Below are positions 24,187 to 38,900 of a stretch of 64,000 nt of DNA, piece after piece. The stretch comes from Haberlea rhodopensis (taxonomy: Eukaryota > Streptophyta > Magnoliopsida > Lamiales > Gesneriaceae), in the NCBI GenBank assembly GCA_907163345.1, contig CAJQUN010000415.1, positions 248,001-312,000 on the forward strand, given 5' to 3'. The translations under genes and the position numbers were made by a program. The notes beneath the pieces are model-generated. The model did no database searches. It was not told where the DNA came from and worked only from the letters and a program-made list of their open reading frames with translations. Every line of letters starts with the position of its first letter. The first letter of the stretch is position 1.

Positions 24187-25345
24187 TTTTTTTTTAACGA
24201 AAAACAAGTAATATATTAAGAGATTAACGAGTACAAAGATGGGTCATCAAGCCCATAAAATAACACTAACAAACTAAGTGGCCAACAGATACTTATGTCT
24301 AGCCTGCCAAATACTAACATAACATGGCATACGAAGCGAGCTAGATAGAAATGAATGTGACATGAGCATCAACAAGCAGAAACAAAAAGCAGAGACCACC
24401 AAACCCAACTAGGATCCCTCAATCCATACAGGGACGATAATATCTAATTACAGAACTACCTTCGAAAAATTCAGAAGGAAACACTGAGGATAATGGGAAA
24501 GGCATAAACTGATAATGTGCAAGCCCCCGTATCCAACACCAACCAACACCGTAACTAAAAAACATCCCAATAGAAATCCGGCATAGATCACGATACCGAG
24601 AGGACCACGATTCAAAACCAAACCATCCAGAGAAGCCCACGAGCTTCGCAAACACCACCCTCTAGGCCACATAGTTACACTAGTCAAACACCAAAACCAG
24701 AAAACCAACACACACTGAACCCCAAAAAGCCAGGCATGACCACAAGCCAACCAAAACCGAGCATTCCCCCAGATCCGAATCCACCACACCAAAAAAAGGG
24801 ATGTCATGACCAAAAAAGGCAGTGAACCACATCCCGTCCCAACAGTAGGACAAAAGATGGAACCCAATAAATCACCTCTTACTCACCATGCAACTCGTAC
24901 CAACCATGTCGGGTGGTTGGAATAGAGTCACCACGTCAGCCGCAAGAGAAGGGAAGAAAGTCAGTGCCGACTGCGAGTCAAAGACCACCAGAGGAGAGCG
25001 CAGCAAGAAGGTAATGCCTGGCCGTAACCACCGGAGAAATACGTCAAACGCGGTGGATGAAGAACGTGAGAAAGGTCGGCGAGCTCTGCGTGATAACTAG
25101 CGCCGATGAAAGAGCGCCATATTTGGAGTGAAAGGAGCAGCAACGAGATGAAAAGAGTGAAGAACAACAACAATTGGATACAAATACATTGGGAACGACG
25201 ACGAGAGCGGAGGCGGCGACTGGCGCATGTGAGTGGGACAAACTTAAAGACGACGGCGAAGGCAAACCCCAAACCCTAGCTTCACCCCTCCCTCAGCTAA
25301 CCCATGATGGACTTTCTGAATTACACCATTTCGTGACATAAAACT
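24187..25345 (-). mobile_element. LINE-derived non-autonomous insertion with 12-bp TSD
   Basis: The insertion is flanked by a perfect duplication, aaaatatgatgc, at 24175-24186 and 25346-25357. A 9-base T run directly inside the left copy is the A tail on the minus strand. The sequence before it (TTTGTACTCGTTAATCTC, then ATTACTTGTTTTTCGTT) looks like a plant LINE 3' end. The 1.16-kb body has no RT, endonuclease or RNase H. On the minus strand it begins with a GC-rich leader (25270-24960) and then a T/G-rich stretch without a long ORF. It was therefore mobilised by LINE machinery but encodes none. Confidence 0.75.
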
Positions 25346-25429
25346 AAAATATGATGCATTTTAAGTTGCTTATCATCATCAAAATTTTGATAAACTATTA
25401 TTACTACACATATCACATGTAAGTGATGT

Positions 25430-25915
25430 TTTTTTTTTTTGGCCAAGTAAATTACATTAAAACATTAAAAGAGTCTACATGATATAGTAAATTCAGAGCC
25501 CATTCGACCAAACAAAACCAAAATCAAAAGACCAAAACATTTTAGAAATGGATAAACATTACGGAGGATGAAAGATAAATTTATCCCACACATGGGAAGC
25601 AACAGAGATACATCCAAAAATATTTGCATGGTACAACCATTTTGCTAAGTTGTGGGCGGCTTTGTTGAGATCCCTTGGGATTTTAGAGATGGTTCAAGGG
25701 TTCAGATGCAAATTTTTTTGCGCAACAACAATATTTGGGAGGGCAGTCCAACTTGGGACCGGATCAATCTTGAGAACTTACCTAACAGTGTCATCAGAGT
25801 CACATTCAAAGTAAAAATTATGAAAATGGAATTCGTGAACGTCGTGCAAAGCAAGAAGCGATACTTTGGCCTCTGCTATCAGTGCATTCGAGGCCCAAGT
25901 TACAGAAATAAGTAG
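25430..25915 (-). mobile_element. 5'-truncated LINE fragment with RNase H tail
   Basis: A T run at 25429-25440 is the A tail on the minus strand. Upstream of it (about 25690-25580) the minus strand reads DLNKAAHNLAKWLYHANIF and then SVASHVWDKFIFHPP with a stop, the RNase H (RVT_3-type) C-terminus of plant L1-like LINEs. The rest, up to about 25915, is the decayed upstream part of RNase H. No target duplication was found. Confidence 0.65.
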
Positions 25916-26987
25916 TGTTTATGAAGAAAACATAACGCTCCTAAAAACTGAATTTATATTGTTGAAATTTATGGCTTGAACTGGAAATTTTTTAAATTAT
26001 ATTAATAATCAAGAGCCCCATTTGTAATTCTAGAATTACATTTTCATCTCCACATATTTTGTCACATTTATGGCAAGGGAAAAGTTGGCAGTACAGAGAA
26101 AAATGGGTTTTTTTTTTTTTTGACGGTGAGGTGCCAATGAATGTGCAGTAATTAATGCCAAGTTTTAAGAATATGGTCGTCTATTTTCACATTTTATACA
26201 CCAAAATTTTCAGGCTTTCTCGTTCTAATTCTATCGAATTTTAGGGCTCTTTATTGTCCATTTCATTTGAATTACAATTCAAATTGATAAATGCTCTATA
26301 TGTTTGAAGTAAAAAACTATGCTTGATTTTATTGGTTTTGATCGTATATAGTGGGAAAGGGATGTGCATTCAATATTAAGGCACTCGTGTGAAAAGAGTG
26401 AAAATGCGAAATTGTTTCGAGTAAACTGTGAGTTTTCATTTCCTCAATACCTTACTTTTATCAACATAAAATAATTTTTTTGTACTTTGCTGAATTGGAG
26501 CTATGGACTCTACCGAGTCTCTGTCGTTCTATGGTAATTCTCTGTGTCTGCCACTTGAACTGGAACCGATTTACCTCCATCTCAATGTATGGCTATGAAA
26601 GCTAAAAAAGATGGCTTCATAGCCTTCAGGAAATCAAATGAAAAATTTGTATGGCCTCTTGAGACATTAACCTCTCAGTTTTGGCATGTCAAGTCTTGCA
26701 AAACGAGGAGTCATCCCAAATCCTACGCACTCAACAGGATAACAAGAAAGAAAGCAATCAGGAGTAAACAAAGTAAACATGAGAAAGATCACCTTTACAC
26801 AGTATAAAAGAAATCACCATAGGATTGTATTACGAGGCTATTGACTGCTCTCCTCAAATGCAGTTAACCTTACCAAGGTATATTAAACCTTATGACCAGA
26901 CACAAGATAAAACAATTGCTTCAACTTCTTCTTTAACAGTTTAATTCGGTGCTCTGTTCTTCTCTGCTCATCCCTTGGCATTGTTCG
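25916..26987. other. DTW gene 3' flank, no gene seen
   Basis: A short plus-strand frame of 72 codons at 26589-26807 has no recognisable feature and I leave it out. The DTW 3' untranslated region should extend left from 26987 on the minus strand. A T run at 26108-26121 suggests another A-tailed insertion, but I saw no element attached to it. Confidence 0.3.
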
Positions 26988-29900
26988 TTAATTAGGTCTA
27001 GGCTTTAAGAAACTAGCCTGAAAAGCAACCATAGCTTTTAAAACCACTATTATTCTAGATTCTATCTCAATTCCATCTGGCTCGAGTATGCTTAAACATC
27101 TCGCGACTGCCTCCATTGTACTCATACACCCAGAAAATGGTTCTTTTCTAAGAATCAAGCCCGAGTTGAAAATATTACCACCATCAACCCTAACATCAAA
27201 ATCTAAACAAACTTGAATGGCAAACTTGGATAAAAAAGGTAGACTTGCAAGCAGCATCTCCTTGGCATGCTTCCAGGTTCCATCAAAAGCAATCAAAACA
27301 TGACTATTCTCACCAGCTTCATCAAGAGAGGATAGTTTCTTATTGACGTCAGCTAGAGGCAAGGCACCTGAACCTGTAAAATACTTTTAATCGATGCAAT
27401 GAATTTATATGCACATGTTTGTGTGCATGTCACATGCATCAAAATGTAACAACAGAATTGGGAAAAAAGTTATAAAAAAAACGAGGAATGATGTATGTAA
27501 TAACGTTTCATTACCCAAGTTCACTTACCATAATATGCACCAACGTTTTCATTTTTCAGTGATTACAAAATAAGTAGAACTGGAGCTCTTTTTTCAGGTA
27601 ATTAGCATTTGTTGGGATATGCCCTAAGACAACTCATTAGATGATTGATTTTGACATATAACGTAATATGATTTTATTAATGGTAATTCATTATTATATA
27701 TTATTCTAGTATCTGTGTAATATGAATTTATATATATATATATAATATATTAATGTCCTTAGAATAAAATTGTATTATTCTTAAAGATTGTCCCTAGTCA
27801 AGTATTATCACGAATTTGGTTAATGCATTGAGACTAGTATGTATTGATTGATGAATTTGTTCATGGATATTTAATATCGAATCAACACATGATTACATAT
27901 TAGAGAACTATGTACTTGACAGACCAATCATTAGAATGCTACATGGATAGTTATATGAATGTCATAAGCAATTCTCATAGTGATAATAATGTATGTAATC
28001 CTTACGACTTGAGATCACCAGAGATCCCAACATAAGGAGTTGTGTATCTTGATATTGTCAAACGTTACCTATAACAGGGTAAACTATAAAGACAATCATT
28101 GGATATACTACGAATTATGTAGAGGGATGTTGAGTAATCAAGATAGGATTTGTCCCTCATATATAACAGGAGAAGTGTTGGCCTTGATCAAGTTAAAATG
28201 CATGGCAATGCTCGAATGAGTCGATATGTGATATCGAGCTTATTCGTTTATTCTAGTCTAGACTCGGGAATCAAGAAATAAAAGATTGAACTATATGAGT
28301 ATAACTTATTTCATGACTCGTGTTTAATCTAAACACATAGGACAAAGGGATTAAGTTACATGGAGAATATTATCACATCCCATAGGTTATGTCGAGTCAA
28401 TGACATTCTTGTAACTTGGGTAGCCTTGATGTGTTGCTAGGTACTGCTCATTGCTTGTGACATAAAATTAGATTTTATATCACTGCCAACGTTGCAAGAT
28501 CCTAACACGATAAAGGGAGTTAGATTCATTAGATGAATTAAAGTTGTTTAGGAAGAGTACTAAGCATAAATTAATGGAACAATTATATATATAGATATAT
28601 ATATATATATATATATATTAATATGCAATATACATAGACGAAAAAATATATATATTGACACGGGCCCAAGGGTTTTTCGAAGACCTATTAGCCGCCTCAA
28701 TTTATGTCTATAAATATACATATGCATATTAAGGTTTAGGTACAGATGTTAATTCAGAATTAACTTAAAAGCTAACCTAGCAGACCATTCGATAGAGACA
28801 GTCCGTCACCTCGCTTCGACGTCTCGTGCTTTTGTCCCAGTTGACTTATCTCTAGCAACTTGATAAATTCAACATCCCTTCATCGATTTGATCGTGTGGA
28901 TACCGTAGAGGCAAAGCTGTAAAGTTTTGCTCGTGAGTCGTGGACGTTTTGCTTCGAGGATTCTGCATCAAACACGCTACAAAGGTATAACTCTTGAGAC
29001 CCGAAATGATTACTTCGTATAAGTCCTCGGTGGGAACCCAAATTTTATTTTATTCCGCTGCGTTATATGCTCGTCGGATTCCTTTCAGTGGTATCAGAGC
29101 CGTGTACGAAGCTCATATCGGGGTTATGTGATAAATTGTTTTATCATGTTTTGAGTTATTGTAACCATTCTAATTCGAAAATGTAAGAACATATTAGATA
29201 TGTTATAATCAACATATGAGATATATGTATGTGGAAACCATCGTAAAATATATATGATATATTAACGTGTATTTATGTATAAGATACATATGTGTGGGCG
29301 CGATCGAACCAAGCAAGGCGGGCGACCGTAGCTCGATAGTCGGGCGACAGGAGCTCGCAAGGCGGGGGACCGCCCAAGAGGGGCGGGCGACCTCCCACGA
29401 AGGGTGGGCGTCCGCGCCCCTCGCGTGGGCGGGCGTCCGAGGCCAGGCGACCCCGTTGCGTGCAATAATTTTTCAATTTAAACCTATTGGTTTTATTTAC
29501 AGTTTATGAACCCATAATAAATTTTAAAGGGTTTAGAATTTAATTCATTAATTGTTATGTCCTAGCATGTTTTATGTGTTGTTTGAGCATGGTGCATGGT
29601 TATAGCCCTATGACCTATTAGATTGGTAATTTTGTGAATGATTGTAATTTTATATACGGCCTGCGTGTCGTGCCTTCTCTATTTTTCTGAATGTATTCCC
29701 TCCCCTATGATCCCCTCGAATGTAACTCGAGGTCTTCTCTATATCATGTAATTGTTATATCGTATAGTTTTAGCTTTTGTTGATGGATATCAATGAAGTT
29801 GGACCATGGTGCCGAGACGAGGAGGCCATTCACAAATAGACAGAAGGTGCTTGGAGAAGTTACCCTTAGGTTGACCATTTAGATTTTCTAATTAGCTTGA

Positions 29901-32900
29901 GAAAATCAGTAGTTCAGGCTATAATCATGTCACGTTTATTTTATGTTGATGTATGTGATGCACGTTTATCATTTGATATTTAATATTGATGAATGATATA
30001 CATGTATATATGTATATGTACATGACATATTTTAATTATCAATATTAATAAAATCGTGAGATCTTTAAATCCCTCTAATAATATTAAGTCAAGTTAGATG
30101 ACTTCCAATTAAAAGTACTCCTCAAGACTTCGATTCAACATGACTTCGATTGAACATGTGTAGGTTTGCCAAAGCAAAGTACCGTGACAATCTTAGTAAG
30201 GCGCGATAGGATAAAAGTGATATCCGTGTGACTTTAAATTGGGTTCGACTTAACTAGCATTATCTCAATAGGATTGAGAACCTAGATGCATGGGGTTGGG
30301 TAATAATCCATTAGATGAATTAGAACAAAGTATTGTTCGCCCAACCATCCAAGAGTTACATGTGATGTAATTGACAAAGTGTTGTCTACCTAAATAACCG
30401 AGTCTTGAGTGATTAGCCAAAGCTAACTCAAGGTTAGGTGAAATATGGATCTTGGCCCACTAATAGTTTTGAGTGTTGATAATTTTAACTAAACACTGGG
30501 AGTTTTATTTAATATAAGACCTTATTAAATAATTAAAATCATAAAACTTATTTTGCATATTTATATTGTAGATTTCCATGGCATCTAACAATGTTACTAG
30601 TACACTATCAATGCGATCGGTCCTTGAGAAGGACAAATTGAATGGGACAAATTTCCTAGACTGGTAAAGGAATCTGAGGATTGTCCTCAAACAAGAGAAA
30701 AAACAATATGTTCTAGAGGAACCCTTACGTGCTGAGGAACCTCCTGCTACGGCCGTAAGGGCTGATAGGGATGCTTACAAGAAGCATCAAAATGACGCTC
30801 TTGATGTTGGCTGATTAATGCTTGCAACCATGAAGTCTGAGCCTCAAAAGCAACACAAGGAAATGGATGCGTTCAATATGATTGAACATCTGAAGCAACT
30901 TTACCAACAACAAGCTAGACAAGAGATGTATGACGTCTTTAAAGTGTTATTTCAGTGCAGAATGGTAGACGGAAGCCTTGTTGGAACTCATGTACTCAAA
31001 ATGATTGGATGTATAAAGAATCTTGAGAAACTGGGTTTTCCGTTGGACCAAGAGTTGGCCACTGACGTGATCTTGCAATCGTTGCCTGATAGCTATAGTC
31101 AATTTGTTCTGAATTACAATATGGTTGAAATTGAGAAGATTCTAGCACAGTTGCTTGGTATGTTGAGAACTTACGAGGCAAACACAAAGAAGTCTAAGCC
31201 CACAAATGTTCTTATTGTGAATAAGGACAAGGGAAAGGCTAAAGCAAAGGGCTTTAGAAAAGACAAGAAAGTCTCTGTCAAATCTAAGCCTCATGCTACT
31301 GCACTTAAGCCTAATGGAGAGTGGCTAAGGAAGGAAATTGCTTCCATTGCGGTGAGACCGGACGTTGGAAGAGAAACTGCAAGTTATACCTGAACGATCT
31401 TAAGAAGACGAAGGGAAGTATGACTTCTACTTCAGGTATTTTTGTTATAGAAGTCAATCTATCTGCTTCTTCATCATGCGTATTAGATACTGGATGTTGT
31501 TCTCACATTTGTGTTAATGTGCATGAACTCAAAAGGAGTAGAATGTTGGCGAAAGGCGAAGTTGACCTACGAGTGGAAAATGGAGCAAGAGTTGTTGCAT
31601 TAGCTATAGAAGATTATTCATTGACTTTGCCTTCTGGCTTAATTTTAGATTTACAAGATTGTTATTTTGTGCAGTCGATTACTAAAACCATTATTTCAAT
31701 TTCTTGTTTGGACAAGATGGGTTTTTCATTTATTATAAAGGACAAATGTTGCTCCATTTATTTGATTGAAATGTTTTATGCTAGTGCACAATTGATTAAT
31801 GGACTCTATGTTTTAAATCTTGATATGCATGTCTGTAACATAAATACTAAGAGGATTAATACTAATGATTCTAATCCAACTTATCTCTGGCATTGTCACT
31901 TGGGCCATATAAATGAGAATCACATTTCAAAACTTCATTAAGGATGGAGTTCTATATTCATTTGATTTTGAATCATATGAAACATGTGAATCTTGTTTAA
32001 TGGGCAAGATGACTAAAGCCCATTTCAAAGGACATGTTGAAAGGGCAAAAGATTTATTGAGTCGCATAAATAATGATGCATGTGGCCCAAAACGCTGGCT
32101 AGAGGTGGTTTTCAATACTTTGTTACATTTACTAATGACTTCAGTAGATATAGGTATGTGTACCTAATGAAACATGAATATGAAACCTTCGAAAAGTTCA
32201 AGGATTTCAAGAATGAAGTACAAAATCAGCTTGACAAAAGTATCAAAAACCTCCGATCAGATCGAGGAGGTGAATACTTAAGCCAAGAGTTTCATGATTA
32301 TCTAAAGGAGTGTGGGATAGTCCCGTAACTCACACCTCCATATACTCCACTATGAAATGGTGTCTCTGAAATGAGGAATCAAACTTTGTTGGACATGGTT
32401 CGATCTATGATGAGTCATGCAGATCTTCCGATTTCCTTTGGAGACATGCTTTAGAAACAACAATATTAATACTGAACCGTGTTCCATCTAAATCGTTGAA
32501 AAGACACCATATGATATATGGACTAGGAAACGTCATAGCATGTCTTTTATGAAGATTTGGGGTTGTAAGGCTTACGTGAGACGTCACGCCTCCAATAAAC
32601 TTGGACTCAAATCTGATAAGTGTTCATTTGTGGGGTATCCTAAGGAAACAAAAGGATAATATTTCTATTATCCCACCGAGAACAAAGTGGTTGTTGTTCG
32701 GGCAAGTGTCTTTCTTGAAAGAGAATTTATTTCTAGAAGAACCAGTGGGAGACAAATAGAACTTAGTGAAGTACAACCACAACAAAACACTGAACGTGAT
32801 ATTGAGATGGAAACAGAGCAGTTACCACAAGTTGTTGTGGACGAAATGCCTGCTCAAGAGACACAAGCCCAACGTAGGTCTGTAAGAGTACACCGGGAGC

Positions 32901-35900
32901 CACAGAGATATGGATTTCTTATGACTCAACCATGTAACTTACTACTCATTGATGAGGATGAACTTCATCCTATTAAGAAGCTATTATGGGCCCTGATTCT
33001 AAGAAATGTCTAGAGGCCATGAAATCTGAGATGGAATCCATGTATGTAAACCAAGTATGGACTTTGGTTGACCCACTTGAAGGGGTAAGATCCATAGGGT
33101 GCAAATGGATTTTCAAGAAGAAGACCGACATGGGTGGTAATGTACAAACCTTTAAAAGGCGACTGATTGCTAAATGTTTCAAACAAATTCATGGTATTGA
33201 CTATAATGAAACTTTTTTGCCAGTTGCCATGGTTAAATACATTAGGATCTTACTTGCAATCGCTGCATTTCATGATTATGAAATCTGGCAGATGGATGTC
33301 AAAACTGCTTTCCTTAATAGAAACTTACTTGAGGATGTGTACATGACACAACCCGAGGGTTTTGTCGAGCCAAAGGATGCTGGAAAGATATGCAAGCTAC
33401 AACGATCCATTTATGGAAGCACGCTTCTTGGAGTTGGAATCTTCGTTTCGATGATGCGATCAAAGAGTTTCGTTTCATCAAGAATATATATGAACATTGT
33501 GTCTATAAGAAGGTCAGTGGGAGCATAATTATCTTCCTAGTGTTGTATGTAGATGACATACTTCTCATTGGGAATGATATCCCTGCCTTGCAATCTGTAA
33601 ATATTTGGCTAGGGAATTGCTTTTCTATGAAAGACTTGGGTGAAGCATCCTATGTGTTAGGTATTATGATCTATAGAGATAGATCAAGAAAATTATTTGG
33701 CCTAAGTCAAAGTACATACATAGATAAAGTGCTAAAACAGTTTAGCATGCAAGAATCAAAAAAAGGATTCGTGCTATGACACATGGGATACATCTCTCGA
33801 AAGATCAGTGTCCTACAACACAAGATGAGAGACAACGCATGAGTAAGATTACATATGCGTCAGCTATTGAATCTATCACGTATGCCATGATATGTACTCG
33901 TCCCGATGTTCCGTATGCTTTAAGCATAATGAGCAGATATCAAGTTGATCTAGGTGAATGTCACTGGATCGCTGTCAAGAATATCCTGAAATACTTGAGA
34001 ATAACTAAGGATACATTCTTGATTTATGGAGGTGAGGAAGAACTCAATGTAATAGGTTAAACTGATGCAAGCTTCCAAACCGACAATGATGATTTCCGAT
34101 CACAATCAGGATATGTGTTTTGCTAAATGGCGGTGCTGTGAGCTGGAAGAGTTCAAAGCAAGAGATAGTGGCCGATTCTACAACTGAAGCTTAGTATATT
34201 GCTGCCTCAGATGCAGCAAAGGAAGCCGTTTGGATCAAGAAGTTCATTTCTGAGCTTGGGGTTATGCCTAGCATTCTAGATCCGATTGAACTCTATTGTG
34301 ACAACAATGGAGCCATCGCATTGGCTAAGGAACCCAGATCTCACCAACGATCCAAACACATACTTCGGCGTTTTCATTTCATTCGAGAAATCGTTGAAAG
34401 ATGAGATGTGAAAATATGCAAAGTACCAACTGATGATAATGTATCTGACCCACTGACGAACCGCTGTCACAGCAGAAGCATGATCGTCATTCTAGATCTT
34501 TAGGCATTAAGTACATGTCTGATTGGTCTTAGTTCAAGTGAGAGATTTGTTGGGATGTGCCCTAAGACAAGACATTAGATAATTGATTTTGGCATAGAAT
34601 GTAATATGATTTTAGTAATGGCAATTCATTATTATATATTATTTCAGTATCTGTGTAATATGAATAAATATATATTAGTGTCCTTGGAATAAAATTGTAT
34701 TATTCTTAAAGATTGCCCATAGTCAAGTATTATCATGAATTTGGATAATGATAATGCATTGAGACTAGTATGTATTGATTGATGAATTTGTTCATGGATA
34801 TGAGATATCGAATCAACACATGGGTACATGTTAGAAAACTATGTACTGAACAGACCCATCATGAGAATGCTAGATGGATAGTTATATGAATGTCATAAGC
34901 AATTCTCATAGTGATAATAATGTATGTAATCCTTACGACTTGAGATCACCAGAGATCCCAAGATGGAGTTGTGTATCTTGATATTGTCAAACGTTACCTG
35001 TAACAGGGTAAACTATAAAGACAATCATTGGATATACTACGAATTATGTAGAGGGATGTTGAGTGATCAAGATAGGATTTGTCCCTCCTATATAACAGGA
35101 GAAGTGTTTGGCCCTAATTCAAGTGAGACTAAAATGCATGGTCATGCTCGAATGAGTCGATATATGATATCGAGCTTATTCGTTTATTCTAGTCTACTCG
35201 GGGATCAAGAAATAAAAGATTGAACTATACGAGTATAACTTATTTCATGACTCGTGTTTAATCTAAACAAATAGGACAAATGGATTAAGTTACATGCATC
35301 CCATAGGTTATGTCGAGTCAATGACACTCTTGTAACTTGGGTAGCCTTGATGTATTGCTAGATACCGCTCATTGCTTGTGACATAAAATTAGATTTTACG
35401 TCACTGCCAACGTTGCAAGATCCTAACACGATAAAGGGAGTTAAATTCATTAAATGAATTAAAGTTGTTTAGGAAGAGTCCTAAGCATAAATTAATGGAC
35501 CAATTATATATATAGAGATATATATATATATATATATTAATATGCAATATACATAGACGAAAAAATATATATATTGACACGGGCCCAAGGGTTTTTGGAA
35601 GACCTATTAGCCGCCTCAATTTATGTCTATAAATATACATATATGCATATTAAGGTTTAGGTGCAGACGTTAATTCAGAATTAACTTAAAAGCTAAACCT
35701 AGCAGCCATTCGATAGAGACACGGCCGTCACCTCGCTTCGAGGTCTCGTGCTTTTGTCCCAGTTGATTTATCAAGTCTAGCAACTTGATAAATTCAACAT
35801 CCCTTCATCGATTTGATCGTGTGGATACCGTAGAGGCGAAGCTGTAAAATTTTGCTCGTGACTCGTGGACGTTTTGCTTCGAGGATTCTACATCAAACAC

Positions 35901-38900
35901 GCTGCAAAGGTATAACTCTTGACACCAGATATAATTACTTCGTATAGGTCCTCGGTGGGAACCCGAATTTTATTTTATTCCGCTGCGTTGTATGCTCGTC
36001 GGATTTCTTTCAGAATTGAAAACAAAATCATATTTTTTCTTATCCTGTAAAACTTAACTTTTAATTAGCATGATCCTTTTGCATTCAGACATTCAATTTC
36101 CACACTAAACTAATCCCTATCTCAACCAATTTTTCTCAAAAGACCAGTTTTCAAAATTCACGTTCACATCTAAACACATACTTCAGCCGAAGGAGTTCAT
36201 TTTCCATGTTTGTTCTTTTCATCAAAAATTTCCAGAGTTAAATGATATGGATTAATTTACATAAGCTCGTGAACAAGGAATGGATTACATCAGCCCATGC
36301 AAATCGGAAAATGTTGGCTCAAGAGCACATTTCAAGAATCTTCTACAAGGATCTATTTTTTGTTAATATTCATCCAGTTTGTCACATCCGTGGAATAAAT
36401 GGGATTGTAGCATAATCCCATTTACTGTAGGTTTGATAAAGGAATGTGTTCCTTCAGAGGAATACAGGGAAGTTACCATCAGCCACGACACACTTCCAAC
36501 AAACAGCCTCAGTAATTTCCTACTGCCGCCCAAGCCACAACAAAGTCAGAATCCTCAATTGATGAATGGTGGCATCCTGATTCTGAAGCATCACATCACG
36601 TCACAAATGAAATTGGCAATCTCATGCTTGGCTCCGTGTATGCAGGTGGGTGATAAGGTCACATGGGCAACAATACAGGTTTGTCTATGTCTCACATAGG
36701 ACAAACTAAGGGGAAGTTTGGTTTGCAGAATAAAAGGTTGATTATTTAATAATCAGTCATCATCAAGTCTTTGGTTGGAAATTGCAGGTGGTAGTGAGGT
36801 TCACATGGGCAACGACACAGGTTATATCTCACATAAAACACAGTTTCTTTTACCTTCCTCATCCTGCACCTTTATACTGAAAAATCTCCTTCGAGTTCCT
36901 GATATAAACAAAAATATTCTTGGTGTCCGTAAATTTGCACAAGATAACAATGTTTTCTTTGAATTTCATCTCCAGTTTTGTCTTGTGAAGGACCTAGCAA
37001 TGCAAGTAGTTCTTTTCAGATGGAGTTTGCATGATGGATTATACAAATTCAGCCTTGGCAAGCCTTCTTCTGTCAAAATCCGTCCAGCTGCCTGTTTGAA
37101 CACCATTCTTCCCTCAACAAGCCACGTGAATTAACATCAATTCCAGAAACCAATCAAAGAGTCATCTCAAGCTCTAAATCAGTGGCATCTTAGAATCAGG
37201 TTTTCTAGAATTTCCCACGAATAAATCACTTGTAGGTCAAATTCCCACTTGGTTCGGGACTCTTCGTGGCTCTTTGTGTGCACGTTACATCACACCTATC
37301 CTCGAAATGGTGTTCGTCCGCAAACACCACTTGGATTTCATTAAGAATTTACGCTGTCTGTCGAGAATTCCAAATACTGAGCATATGGGATATTGATCTT
37401 TAAATTTGTTCCACTGTAACATTATTTGTTTTTGTTCGGTGGAACCTTTGTCTTTCAAAACAGTTCGTCCCTCATTGTTTGGTGGAACATAACCATTGGG
37501 CTTTGCAGTGCTGAAAAATTCTTGATGACTCACGTCAATATCTTGTTTTAGAGAGTGAGAAATATTTTTCGGCTGTTTTTCTTCACGTGACGAGGTAATA
37601 TCATCTTTTAGCTCTGCTTGGTTATTTGGTGCATCCTTAGAACTAGCCGCGGGCATCCTAACTTCTGAACAGTGTAATGTGCAGGGACAGAACTCCAAGT
37701 GATCAATGGGAGGGAGAGGCGCGTTGGCGTGGGCGAGCAGGTAAGAGGAGATCTGTTGTGATAGGTCGTCGAGCCGCAACATGAGTGTTGCCGTGCTAGC
37801 CTTGTATAAGACGATAAATTTGGTCAATTGTCGTGTCGCTTGTAGATCTGTCATAACGACTGTCTATGATGCCATTGTTATGTTTGCAGGATCCGTTATG
37901 GGAAAAGGGTTATTATTTACGAGTTACTATTCATGGGTTACTATTTACGTGTGGTTACTGTTCACATATGATGACTGCCGTGAGTTTTGGTGGGGAAAAT
38001 GTGAGGTGATTGACCGAGAGTTTGGGGAATTTAGATCTGAAGGCAGTGACCTTTTAGAGAAAACTAATTCATCCTTGCTTTCAAACTTTATTAATCAAAA
38101 CCCTATTTAAAGAAACAATCAATCCTAGATAACTTCAAAAATCAAAGATTATCCTATCTAAACTGAAAATAAAATCACTACTTATCTAAATAATTAGAAC
38201 TTGAAATAAAGATGTTGTGATAAGAGATGGACAAAATCAGGTTTTCTAGAATTTCCCATGAATAAATCTCTTGTAGGTCAAGTTTCCACTTGGTTCGGGA
38301 CTCTTCGTGGCTCTTTGTGTGCACGTTACAGACATCCCACTTTGTCAATTATAAAACAAGTTGTCTCTAGATGTAATCTTTATTTTCCTAGAAATGAAAT
38401 GTGGAAAGTTGTTAACACACACACTCTTCAATCTCCCTCTTTTTTCCCCCATTTCCCGTCGCCCCCTGTTCCAGCCGAGAGATAGAAGTTTCTCGCTTCA
38501 TTTTGGACACAATTTCTCATCCAGGTTAGTGTTTAATGGATGCTCCTAGGTTCCTTGGCTTTTGGCCCTTTATATTTCGAAATTTATCCCATTTTTGTGC
38601 CATTTTGGGTTTAGGGGAAAATAAGGCTGCCATGTTTTTCATTTTTGTAAAGAGATTTGTTCTTCTTGTAGTTGACCATTATGTTGTTGATTTGTTGCTA
38701 GGTAGATGATTTGTGCGTATGTGTGTGTTACTGTGTGCGTGAGTGTGTGTTGTGCATGTGTTAGTGTGTATATATGTGTTGTATACACGTATATGTGTAT
38801 GTTTCAATGTGTACTGATGTGTGTATATGACATATACACATATATATGTATATTCCAGCATGTATGGGTGGGAGTAGGTGTTGTATACACATTTGTTAAG

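Larger units (their letters stand above)
27610..36012 (+). mobile_element. copia-2: full-length but decayed Ty1/copia retrotransposon
   Basis: The LTRs are 27610-29087 (1478 bp) and 34548-36012 (1465 bp), both TGTTGGGAT...TTTCA. By eye they are about 95% alike, with small indels in TA-rich runs. The target duplication is gcatt/gaatt with one mismatch. The primer-binding site tggtatcagagcc (initiator tRNA-Met type) lies at 29089. The order is gag, protease, integrase, RT, RNase H. The internal region carries several stops and frameshifts. Confidence 0.93.

Noticed and set aside
24419..24867. Trp/Gly-rich minus-strand ORFs of 79 and 139 codons
   Set aside because: They lie in the body of the LINE-derived insertion and match no domain. 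The T/G-rich composition explains the open frame.
26589..26807. Plus-strand ORF of 72 codons near the DTW 3' end
   Set aside because: No recognisable motif, and it lies opposite the expected DTW 3' region.
29262..29509. Arg/Pro/Gly-rich ORFs of 67-80 codons on both strands
   Set aside because: They are products of the GC-rich gggcgacc repeat in the copia-2 leader, open in several frames at once.
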